Assembly (NCBI GenBank): GCA_030642995.1
Contig: DAOWMR010000157.1
Coordinates: forward strand, 1 to 6,631
DNA from: Spirochaetales bacterium
GTDB taxonomy: Bacteria > Spirochaetota > Spirochaetia > DSM-27196 > SLST01
Length of the DNA: 6,631 bases
Direction: 5' to 3'
Shown piece after piece: positions 1 through 5,524 of the stretch. Position 1 is the first letter of the stretch. The number at the start of each line of letters is the position of its first letter. Under the pieces are notes generated by a model. That model worked only from the letters and a program-made list of their open reading frames with translations. It was not told the DNA's origin and did not search any database. The position numbers and the translations under genes are program-made.

Positions 1-479
1 TCCAAATCCTGATCGTATATCCTTGGATAGAAGCCCGTATACAGCCAATCGTCTATTGAATCACGTTCAAATTCAGGAAGTAGTTCCCGAAAAGAAAACG
101 GCAGCAATCTCAAAACGGCAGTCCGTCCTGCCAGGCTTTGACTTACGGCTTCAAGAATCTCAAACTGTCTGCTTCCTGTCAAAATGAAAAGACTATTTCG
201 CCGGACTTCATCAACATAGACTTGGATCCAGGACGTAAGTTCCGGAACATTCTGGATTTCATCCAGGATCACCCCATCGGTATAGGCAGATAAGAACCCT
301 TTGGGGTCCTCCTCGGCATATGATCTGAGACTCGGATTCTCAAGATTTACGTAAGGCAAATCCGGAAAAGTGGATCTGACCAGTGTTGTTTTGCCGGACT
401 GCCTGGGTCCGGTCAGCGTAACGACTGGATACTGAGCGAAGCTTCTCGTCAAATGCTGCGCTAAGGTTCTCGGTACCAT
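1..479 (-). CDS. AAA ATPase of the DUF4143 class, N-terminal part (gene runs off the left edge)
   Basis: This is the first 159 codons of a P-loop ATPase read on the minus strand from ATG 479-477. The frame stays open to base 1, so the C-terminal part (DUF4143 in this family) lies outside the window. Visible motifs are Walker A GPRQSGKTT (residues 24-32, Lys30), Walker B VILDEIQ (70-76), the sensor-like strand LTGSRQF (100-106), the family-typical LLPFSFREL (125-133) and GFYPRIY (149-155). The N-terminus MVPRTLAQHL matches the usual family start, which supports the chosen ATG. There is no Shine-Dalgarno in front of it, and the promoter geometry suggests a leaderless mRNA. Members are widespread, often horizontally moved, and of uncertain physiological role; no substrate can be named. 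The first 60 bases are 25/60 G+C, against 34/60 and 44/60 in sampled operon lines, consistent with foreign origin. Confidence 0.93.
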   Translation of the reverse strand, partial: MVPRTLAQHLTRSFAQYPVVTLTGPRQSGKTTLVRSTFPDLPYVNLENPSLRSYAEEDPKGFLSAYTDGVILDEIQNVPELTSWIQVYVDEVRRNSLFILTGSRQFEILEAVSQSLAGRTAVLRLLPFSFRELLPEFERDSIDDWLYTGFYPRIYDQDL

Positions 480-485
480 AGCTTT

Positions 486-514
486 ATCATAGTACTCTAC
501 ACGAGTTAGTGCAA
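486..514 (-). promoter_or_regulatory. Sigma-70-type promoter of the AAA ATPase gene, predicted leaderless start
   Basis: On the minus strand a -35 box TTGCAC (509-514) is followed by exactly 17 bases and a -10 box TATGAT (486-491). Counting the -10 hexamer as -12 to -7 places +1 at base 479, the A of the ATPase start codon. This agrees with the absence of any Shine-Dalgarno before that ATG. The -35 box is the promoter-proximal end of the 33-bp palindrome, so a protein bound there would block RNA polymerase. The boxes and spacing are seen directly; promoter activity is inferred. Confidence 0.62.
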
Positions 515-541
515 TTTGAAATTACTAATTTCAAATTGCAC
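509..541. promoter_or_regulatory. Perfect 33-bp palindrome, candidate operator of the AAA ATPase gene
   Basis: Sixteen-base arms GTGCAATTTGAAATTA and its exact reverse complement flank a single central base, C525. Each arm contains its own odd palindrome AATTT(G/C)AAATT, at 513-523 and 527-537, with centres 14 bp apart, so the site looks like two adjacent dimer sites. No T-run follows in either direction, which argues against an intrinsic terminator. It covers the -35 box of the ATPase promoter and ends 30 bp from the ATG, the position expected of a repressor site. The binding protein is unknown. Autoregulation by the ATPase is possible, but its visible part shows no helix-turn-helix. Confidence 0.8.
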
Positions 542-657
542 CCGCGCAGATGCTTGAGGGCGCCATACCTCGCATACAAGACGAACGTCACGAGCAGCAT
601 TTTTGACCGGGCGAGGAGATTCCCGTAGCGGGGACTCACCTGCCACGAATCACAACC
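542..657. other. Intergenic gap between the lipoprotein and the AAA ATPase genes
   Basis: I see no coding potential here. G+C content rises relative to the ATPase gene. The only structure noticed is the hairpin listed at 616-637. Together with the palindrome, this non-coding stretch separates two genes on the same strand, and the ATPase has its own promoter, so the two are probably separate transcription units. Confidence 0.6.
616..637 (-). terminator. Hairpin downstream of the lipoprotein gene, possible weak terminator
   Basis: Arms at 616-625 and 629-637 pair around a TAG loop: four G-C pairs at the core, then a T-G wobble and a T-A pair, a bulged A619, and three more pairs (nine in all). 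It lies about 20 bp past the lipoprotein stop codon (658-660). No uridine run follows on the minus strand, so it is not a canonical intrinsic terminator. It may instead stabilise the 3' end of the mRNA or act with Rho. Confidence 0.35.
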
Positions 658-1698
658 CTACGGAAGAGGTTCGAAGACTATGGGGGACGGTCCAAACCAC
701 ACTGCAGCGCCGGTCGTGATTCCATCAGTCGCCACGGGCGTTACAAGAACCTTCAAGTAGGAGTCGACGTCGCCAAGACCAACGGTGTACGACGAGCCGA
801 TCTCTCCCGAGATCGGCGAATACGTGCCCGCAGGAACCTCCGGCGCGTCCGACCGGTACCACTGATAGAGCGTGGTGCCCTCGGTGTCATCCTCGGCATC
901 TGAATACCGGTAGTTGGGCGAGATCTCGTCTCCCTCGGGCAACTGATACACGCTTCCGAGCGAACTCTTGATCTCTCCGACGGTAGTCGGATCCGGTGTA
1001 TCGCCGACGCCTGTGAACCAATGTGCCGGCGTTCCGTTCGGCGCTGTGTAGCAACCACCGGTGTGCAACGAATAGAGATCGGATCCCGAGTCGAGGTCGT
1101 CGTCGATCAGCCACTCGATCCCATCATTCGGCCAACCGTACAGAACGTAGTCGGTTCCAAATCGATACACGGGGTATCCCTGGCCCACCTCGTCGGTGCG
1201 GTAGTAGGTGCCGTTCACGGCGGTCGTACCGGCGCCGGAGACCTCAACGATCGCGTTGGCAACCGGCGGGTAGTTCCCCTCACCGCTCAGGTTGAGTACG
1301 AACGGGAGATCTGTGCGATCTGTGACAGCTGTGAGCACGGCCCCGACGGCACCGGACGCCGTAGGATCAAAGATCAGCGACACTGAGGTGCTCTCTCCGG
1401 CGAGCACGGTGAACGGGAGCGCCTCTGTTTCAACTGAGAACACCGCGTTGTCGGTAGATACCTCGGTCACCGTGATGTCAACGTCTGTGATGTTGTGCAG
1501 CTCTCCGGCAGCAACGGATGGATCCCCGTCCGGGTTCACCGGGCCAAAGCCCAGGGTCGCGTCGTGCCCGTAGACCGTTGAATTGACCTTGACAGTGAAT
1601 ACATCCACGGGATTCATCGACCGGGTAAAACATCCAGATAAAAGCAGGGATATCCCGACAACAACAGAGAACAAGACCAGTCTGGCTCCTCGATTCAC
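658..1698 (-). CDS. Exported lipoprotein with ASH/HYDIN-like, VNGTY-type and Ig-like domains
   Basis: A 346-residue predicted surface or periplasmic lipoprotein. The N-terminus has basic residues, a hydrophobic run and the lipobox LLSGC with the lipidated Cys at residue 23. Residues about 60-141 resemble a choice-of-anchor D (ASPM/SPD-2/Hydin) domain, including SVSLIFDPTASG and a closing LNLSGEG. Residues about 150-240 hold a module beginning VSGAGTTAVNGTYYR, rich in Tyr, Trp and Gly. Residues about 256-340 look like an Ig-type domain (YRYSDAEDDTEGTTLYQWYR, then a SSYTVGLGDVDSYLKVLV core) of the sort found in AIR9 and bacterial surface proteins. The start is GTG 1698-1696, with GGAGG six bases upstream; a TTG at 1704 in the same frame abuts the Shine-Dalgarno and is unlikely. 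It is transcribed divergently from the ABC operon. No catalytic motif is visible, so a binding or structural role is inferred. I do not recognise a named gene. Confidence 0.88.
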   Translation of the reverse strand: MNRGARLVLFSVVVGISLLLSGCFTRSMNPVDVFTVKVNSTVYGHDATLGFGPVNPDGDPSVAAGELHNITDVDITVTEVSTDNAVFSVETEALPFTVLAGESTSVSLIFDPTASGAVGAVLTAVTDRTDLPFVLNLSGEGNYPPVANAIVEVSGAGTTAVNGTYYRTDEVGQGYPVYRFGTDYVLYGWPNDGIEWLIDDDLDSGSDLYSLHTGGCYTAPNGTPAHWFTGVGDTPDPTTVGEIKSSLGSVYQLPEGDEISPNYRYSDAEDDTEGTTLYQWYRSDAPEVPAGTYSPISGEIGSSYTVGLGDVDSYLKVLVTPVATDGITTGAAVWFGPSPIVFEPLP

Positions 1699-1704
1699 AA
1701 TCAA

Positions 1705-1709
1705 CCTCC
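1705..1709 (-). promoter_or_regulatory. Shine-Dalgarno that fixes the lipoprotein start at GTG 1698
   Basis: On the minus strand the sequence reads GGAGG, then TTGATT, then GTG. The six-base spacer to GTG is ideal. The in-frame TTG at 1704 follows the motif with no spacer and could not be used with it. Confidence 0.75.
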
Positions 1710-1720
1710 GGAAATTGGAA

Positions 1721-1743
1721 TATTTGTGAGTATATCACCAATA
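1721..1743. promoter_or_regulatory. Imperfect dyad in the divergent intergenic region, candidate operator
   Basis: Nine-base arms TATTTGTGA and TCACCAATA flank GTATA, with one mismatch (T1725 against C1739). The centre is base 1732, inside the -10 box proposed for the lipoprotein promoter. The TGTGA/TCAC core recalls a CRP/FNR-type half-site, but the spacing is five rather than six bases, so membership of that family is not claimed. A bound protein would be placed to control the lipoprotein and perhaps the divergent ABC operon. The symmetry is seen directly; the function is inferred. Confidence 0.42.
1729..1737 (-). promoter_or_regulatory. Extended -10 promoter element for the lipoprotein gene
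   Basis: On the minus strand the sequence TGATATACT fits the extended -10 pattern TGn followed by TATACT (hexamer at 1729-1734). The expected transcript start is near 1722, giving a 5' leader of about 24 bases that contains the GGAGG site. The -35 region (GTGCAT at 17 bp spacing) is poor, which is typical where an extended -10 compensates. Confidence 0.45.
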
Positions 1744-1785
1744 ATACTGAGATGCACTATCCCGTGCGAAGTGGTTCAATACGTT

Positions 1786-1790
1786 GAGGG
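1786..1790 (+). promoter_or_regulatory. Shine-Dalgarno of the first ABC exporter gene
   Basis: GAGGG is followed by six bases and then GTG 1797. This supports the GTG start over the in-frame TTG codons at 1818, 1821 and 1857, which have no well-spaced motif. I could not identify a convincing plus-strand promoter between 1699 and 1785. Confidence 0.65.
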
Positions 1791-1796
1791 CGACAG

Positions 1797-3650
1797 GTGA
1801 TAGGCGGGGCGGCGCACTTGTTGACGGGAGAGGCAATCATCTGTTATAGCGACACCTTGGGTGCACTGATACGGCTCTTCAAATACCTTCGGAATGACGC
1901 CTGGCCCGTGGCGTGGTCAATGGTTTTCATGCTCATCGCCACCGGAGTGAATCTGGTCCAACCAAAGATCGTTGAGCGCGCGATCGACTTCGGTGTTTCC
2001 CAGGGTGAAGTGAGATCCGTTGTGATTGCGGCGCTTGCACTTTTCGGCGCCGCGATTCTCGCCGGCGGTCTGCATATGGTCAGCGGCGTCCTGCTCGTTC
2101 GCGCCGGACAGGGATTGGGATACCAGCTCCGGAATGATCTCTATGCGAAGATCATGTCGTTCTCTTTCGGAAATCTGGATCGATGGAGAACCGGCGAGTT
2201 GCTCGTACGCGCAAACTCGGACGTGAACTCGGTGAGGATGTTTGTCCGGATCGGTCTCCTGATGATGATCCAGTCGGTTCTCCTGCTCATCGGCAGCCTG
2301 ATTGTCATGTACCGGACCAATGCGCGGCTGAGCATCGTCATGCTCATCGTGCTGCCGGGAACCCTCGGGCTGTTCTTTGTGCTCGCAATCTTCATTCGAC
2401 CCATGATCATGAAGGTTCGCACCCGCCTTGATGCGCTCAACAACGCGTTGCAGGAGAACCTTGCGGGCGCGAAGGTGGTCCGCGCATTCGCGCGGCAGAC
2501 GTACGAAGAAGATCGATTCGGGGAGCGAAACCAGGACTTCCTGAAGCTGTCGCTTCGGGTGGGATATATCATCGCGGTGGCATTTCCGTTTCTGTTCTTC
2601 CTCGGACAAATCGGGGTGGTTCTTGTGTCCTGGTTTGGCGGGGTGGCGGTCATCGAAAACATTCTGAACCCGACGGTCGGCGGTCTCTCGCTGGGGCAGC
2701 TGGTGGCATTCAATGAGTACGCTGTCATGGCAATGTCGCCGATCATCGCCCTTGGCATGACGTTGCAGTTCCTCACGATGGCTTCGGCATCGGCAGTCCG
2801 GATTGAGGCGCTACTGAACGAACAACCGGACATCGTCGACGCCGAGTCGGCTCAGGTCATGGAGAGCTTCCGGGGCGAGATCACCTTCCGGGATGTTTCC
2901 TTTGCCTACGGCGGAGGCGAGAACGCCGTTGACGGCGTGTCGCTCACGGTCCGAGCCGGTGAGAAACTCGGGGTGCTCGGCCGGACCGGTGCGGGCAAGT
3001 CGAGCCTGGCCGCGCTCATTCCACGCTACTACGATGTCACCTCCGGCGCCGTGCTGATTGACGGAATCGATATAAGGGAAATCGCTCTGGACAGCCTTCA
3101 CAGTCGTGTTTCAGTCGCTCTCCAGGAGACTGTGCTCGTGGCCGGATCGATTCTTGACAACGTCACCTACGCCTATCGGCGAGGCACGGCGACCGCGGAT
3201 GCGCCGTCAGCCCCCGAGGCCGCCGCCCCGGCCGCCGCCGTGATACGGGCGGTTGAGATCGCCTGTGCTCGAGAGTTCATTGAGGAGAAGGAAGGTGGGT
3301 GGAACGAGCCGGTCGGCGAGCGCGGTACGGGGCTCTCAGGCGGACAACGTCAACGAATTGCTATCGCCCGGGCGCTCCTTTCGGACCCCGACATCCTGGT
3401 TCTGGACGATGTGACATCGTCGGTGGATGCTCAAACGGAAAAGCTGATCGTGAGCAACCTCTACGCAGCACTGAAAGAAAAGACCGTTGTCATCATCAGC
3501 CAGAAGATCAACACGGTCATGCTCGCGGACCGGATTGTCCTCATGGAGAACGGAAAAATCGTGGGGGAAGGCTCGCACGACGAACTGGTGAAGACGAATC
3601 AGACCTATCGCGAGATATACGAAACACAGAGCGCGGAGATACGGGCATGA
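1797..3650 (+). CDS. ABC exporter half-transporter with degenerate ATP site (TM287-type subunit)
   Basis: A 617-residue inner-membrane protein, fused TMD plus NBD. Six hydrophobic helices fall within about residues 38-330 and the nucleotide-binding domain within about 360-600. Motifs: aromatic A-loop Tyr371, Walker A GRTGAGKSS (395-403, Lys401), Q-loop Gln443, canonical signature LSGGQ (513-517), Walker B ILVLDD (533-538) and D-loop SSVD. Asp538 stands where the catalytic Glu should be, and the H-loop His is replaced by Gln569 (IISQK). Both changes are hallmarks of the non-hydrolytic site in heterodimeric exporters such as TM287/288, BmrCD and LmrCD. An Ala/Pro-rich insertion (about 463-481) enlarges the helical subdomain. 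The start is GTG with a good Shine-Dalgarno; a shorter protein from TTG 1857 would lose only a non-conserved leader. The stop overlaps the start of the partner gene (ATGA), so the subunits are probably made in equal amounts. The substrate is unknown; lipids, drugs, peptides or glycoconjugates are all possible for this class. Confidence 0.93.
   Translation: MIGGAAHLLTGEAIICYSDTLGALIRLFKYLRNDAWPVAWSMVFMLIATGVNLVQPKIVERAIDFGVSQGEVRSVVIAALALFGAAILAGGLHMVSGVLLVRAGQGLGYQLRNDLYAKIMSFSFGNLDRWRTGELLVRANSDVNSVRMFVRIGLLMMIQSVLLLIGSLIVMYRTNARLSIVMLIVLPGTLGLFFVLAIFIRPMIMKVRTRLDALNNALQENLAGAKVVRAFARQTYEEDRFGERNQDFLKLSLRVGYIIAVAFPFLFFLGQIGVVLVSWFGGVAVIENILNPTVGGLSLGQLVAFNEYAVMAMSPIIALGMTLQFLTMASASAVRIEALLNEQPDIVDAESAQVMESFRGEITFRDVSFAYGGGENAVDGVSLTVRAGEKLGVLGRTGAGKSSLAALIPRYYDVTSGAVLIDGIDIREIALDSLHSRVSVALQETVLVAGSILDNVTYAYRRGTATADAPSAPEAAAPAAAVIRAVEIACAREFIEEKEGGWNEPVGERGTGLSGGQRQRIAIARALLSDPDILVLDDVTSSVDAQTEKLIVSNLYAALKEKTVVIISQKINTVMLADRIVLMENGKIVGEGSHDELVKTNQTYREIYETQSAEIRA
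3218..3239 (+). repeat. 12-bp-period GC-rich direct repeat inside the first ABC gene
   Basis: GGCCGCCGCC occurs at 3218-3227 and again at 3230-3239, in phase with the reading frame, and encodes an AAAPAAA stretch. The repeat lies in the Ala/Pro insertion of the NBD helical subdomain. An in-frame, length-variable tract of this kind is what replication slippage would produce. Confidence 0.7.
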
Positions 3651-5524
3651 ACGATCAGCGGCACGCACCGACGACCAACGCCGGCACGGGGCACGCTCGA
3701 CCTGTGTCCCCGAGGGGAATGCCGGGCCGCGGACGTCACGTGACCATTGAGGTGCCGCAGAGCTTCCGCAAGGTAATCGGCAGGCTCATCCGCCATTTCG
3801 GCGGGGAGTGGCCGTCGCTTATCGTGGTCGCCCTGACTATCGTGGCAAGCTCGGTGACGAAGGCCATTGGTCCGGCCCTCATCGGTGGTGCGATCACCAA
3901 TCACATCGAGCGAGTACCGGACGCTGCGGCATTCATCGGGCAGATGGCTGTGGTGCTTCTTGTCTACGCCGCCGGGTGGGTTGTCATCTCGCTGAGCGGG
4001 GGATTCATGAATCGGGCCGGCAATCGACTTGTCTATCGCCTGCGCCGTGACACCTTTGCCCACCTGCAGAAGCTGTCGATGTCGTTCTTCGACAAGCGTG
4101 GTCTTGGAGACATCATCTCGCGGGTCACCAACGATATAGAGATGATCTACAGCGCGCTCACCAACGGTGTCTCCAGCCTCCTCGGCGGTCTCGTGTCAAT
4201 CGTCGGCATCCTCATTGCGATGCTGGTGCTGGATGTTCGGCTCAGCGTGGTCGTTCTCCTCCTGCTGCCGATCATTGCCGTTATCACCGCCCTTATCGGG
4301 AAAGTAGTGAGATCGGCGTTTCGCGCCAACCAGGCACTGATAGGCAGGCTGACGGAAAACATCGCCGAGAGTGTGGACTCTGCCAGGCTGATCAAGTCGT
4401 TCAACATGGAAGCAGACAGCCACGCGGAGTTCATGAAACTCAGTGAAGAGGCACGGAAGGTCGGCTCAGTTGCCGAGATCGCCGCTTTCTCCGTGCATCC
4501 GGTCATGCGATTCATGAACGGGTTCGCCGGGGCGCTGGTGGTAGGCGTGGGCGGTTACCTGGCCGTCACGCGCGGGGGCGACTATTCGATTGGGCTCATC
4601 GCCGCATTCATCCTCTACGCCCGGCGTTTCTTTGAACCCCTCCGCCAGATTACCCAGGTCTACAACCTGATCCAGTCGGCCCTCGCCGGCGCCGAGCGGG
4701 TCTTTGAGCTCCTGGATATCGAGCCCGAGATCAAGAGCGATCCGGATGCGCCGGCCGTGGAAGATATCGCCGGTCATGTGGAGTTCGATAATGTTTCGTT
4801 CGGCTATCTGCCGGATCAGACCGTGGTTCGCGACATCACGCTGGAAGCGCAGAGTGGGCAGGTAGTCGCAATCGTTGGGCCAACCGGTGCGGGCAAGACC
4901 ACGCTGGTTAACCTGCTCTCCCGATTCTACGACGTGCGAGCGGGGAGTATTCGTATTGACGGTCGCGACATTCGTGAGGTAGATGTCAGCTCGCTCAGGA
5001 CCCGGATGGGAGTGGTGCTCCAGGAACCGTATTTCTTTGCGGACACCATCATGTCCAATATCAAGTACGGAAACCCATCGGCTACGGACGAAGAGGCAAT
5101 GGAAGCCGCGGGAATTGCGGATGCCGATCACTTCATCCGGCGGCTGCCCGAAGGGTATGACACGGTTCTGCTGGAGCGCGGGATGAATCTCTCGCAGGGA
5201 GAGCGCCAACTTCTGGCCATCGCGCGAGCGGTGATTGCCGATCCTCGGATACTCATCCTTGACGAAGCCACCTCCAACGTTGACAGTCTGACCGAATCGA
5301 TGATCCAGAAAGGCCTACTGCGACTCATGAAGGGCAGAACAAGTTTCATCATTGCCCACCGGCTCTCCACGATCCGGAACGCGGATCAAGTTGTCGTGCT
5401 CCACAACCAGGGCATCATTGAGCGCGGAACCCATGACGAGCTGATGGCAGCCGATGGCTTCTATGCAAGACTGTATCGATTACAATTTGAGAAGCCGGAG
5501 ATAACCGAGGACATGTCCATCTGA
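3647..5524 (+). CDS. ABC exporter half-transporter with canonical ATP site (TM288-type partner)
   Basis: A 625-residue TMD-NBD protein and evident heterodimer partner of the upstream subunit. The transmembrane domain spans about residues 50-345 and the NBD about 375-610. Motifs: A-loop Tyr387, Walker A GPTGAGKTT (411-419, Lys417), Q-loop Gln459, signature LSQGE (515-519), Walker B ILILDE with catalytic Glu540, D-loop SNVD, and H-loop His571 (IIAHRLST). The signature departs from LSGGQ. In heterodimers this signature faces the partner's Walker motifs, so it completes the degenerate site, while the partner's LSGGQ completes the active one. The start is ATG 3647 within an ATGA overlap, with GGAG (3635-3638) eight bases upstream. 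The open frame extends further 5' to 3299 but only shadows the first gene. Residues 1-35 form a basic, Gly/Pro-rich cytosolic tail; ATG 3719 is a weaker alternative start. Confidence 0.94.
   Translation: MNDQRHAPTTNAGTGHARPVSPRGMPGRGRHVTIEVPQSFRKVIGRLIRHFGGEWPSLIVVALTIVASSVTKAIGPALIGGAITNHIERVPDAAAFIGQMAVVLLVYAAGWVVISLSGGFMNRAGNRLVYRLRRDTFAHLQKLSMSFFDKRGLGDIISRVTNDIEMIYSALTNGVSSLLGGLVSIVGILIAMLVLDVRLSVVVLLLLPIIAVITALIGKVVRSAFRANQALIGRLTENIAESVDSARLIKSFNMEADSHAEFMKLSEEARKVGSVAEIAAFSVHPVMRFMNGFAGALVVGVGGYLAVTRGGDYSIGLIAAFILYARRFFEPLRQITQVYNLIQSALAGAERVFELLDIEPEIKSDPDAPAVEDIAGHVEFDNVSFGYLPDQTVVRDITLEAQSGQVVAIVGPTGAGKTTLVNLLSRFYDVRAGSIRIDGRDIREVDVSSLRTRMGVVLQEPYFFADTIMSNIKYGNPSATDEEAMEAAGIADADHFIRRLPEGYDTVLLERGMNLSQGERQLLAIARAVIADPRILILDEATSNVDSLTESMIQKGLLRLMKGRTSFIIAHRLSTIRNADQVVVLHNQGIIERGTHDELMAADGFYARLYRLQFEKPEITEDMSI
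5507..5510 (+). promoter_or_regulatory. Possible Shine-Dalgarno for the glycosyltransferase
   Basis: GAGG lies ten bases before CTG 5521, inside the 3' end of the second ABC gene. It is short and slightly distant, so initiation probably also relies on ribosomes terminating at the overlapping TGA (5522-5524). Confidence 0.4.

Noticed and set aside
509..541. Palindrome as an intrinsic terminator
   Set aside because: The stem is A+T-rich and no T-run follows on either strand; its position over a -35 box fits an operator better.
1021..1573. Plus-strand open frames across the lipoprotein gene
   Set aside because: Arg- and Ser-rich translations without motifs. The minus-strand frame has a signal peptide, lipobox, domain structure and Shine-Dalgarno.
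1725..1740. CRP/FNR-type binding site (TGTGA...TCAC)
   Set aside because: The half-sites are five rather than six bases apart and the second lacks the final A, so only a generic dyad is reported.
1917..2609. Long antisense open frame (230 codons) opposite the first ABC gene
   Set aside because: The translation is rich in charged residues and His/Gln with no domain pattern, and it lies entirely within a strongly conserved ABC coding region; it is a shadow of GC-rich coding sequence.
3299..3646. N-terminal extension of the second ABC protein by 116 codons
   Set aside because: The extra residues are an out-of-frame reading of the first ABC gene's NBD. A good Shine-Dalgarno and an ATGA overlap put the start at 3647.
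4466..5209. Long antisense open frame (247 codons) opposite the second ABC gene
   Set aside because: It mirrors the conserved NBD coding strand and has no recognisable fold or ribosome binding site; a compositional artefact.
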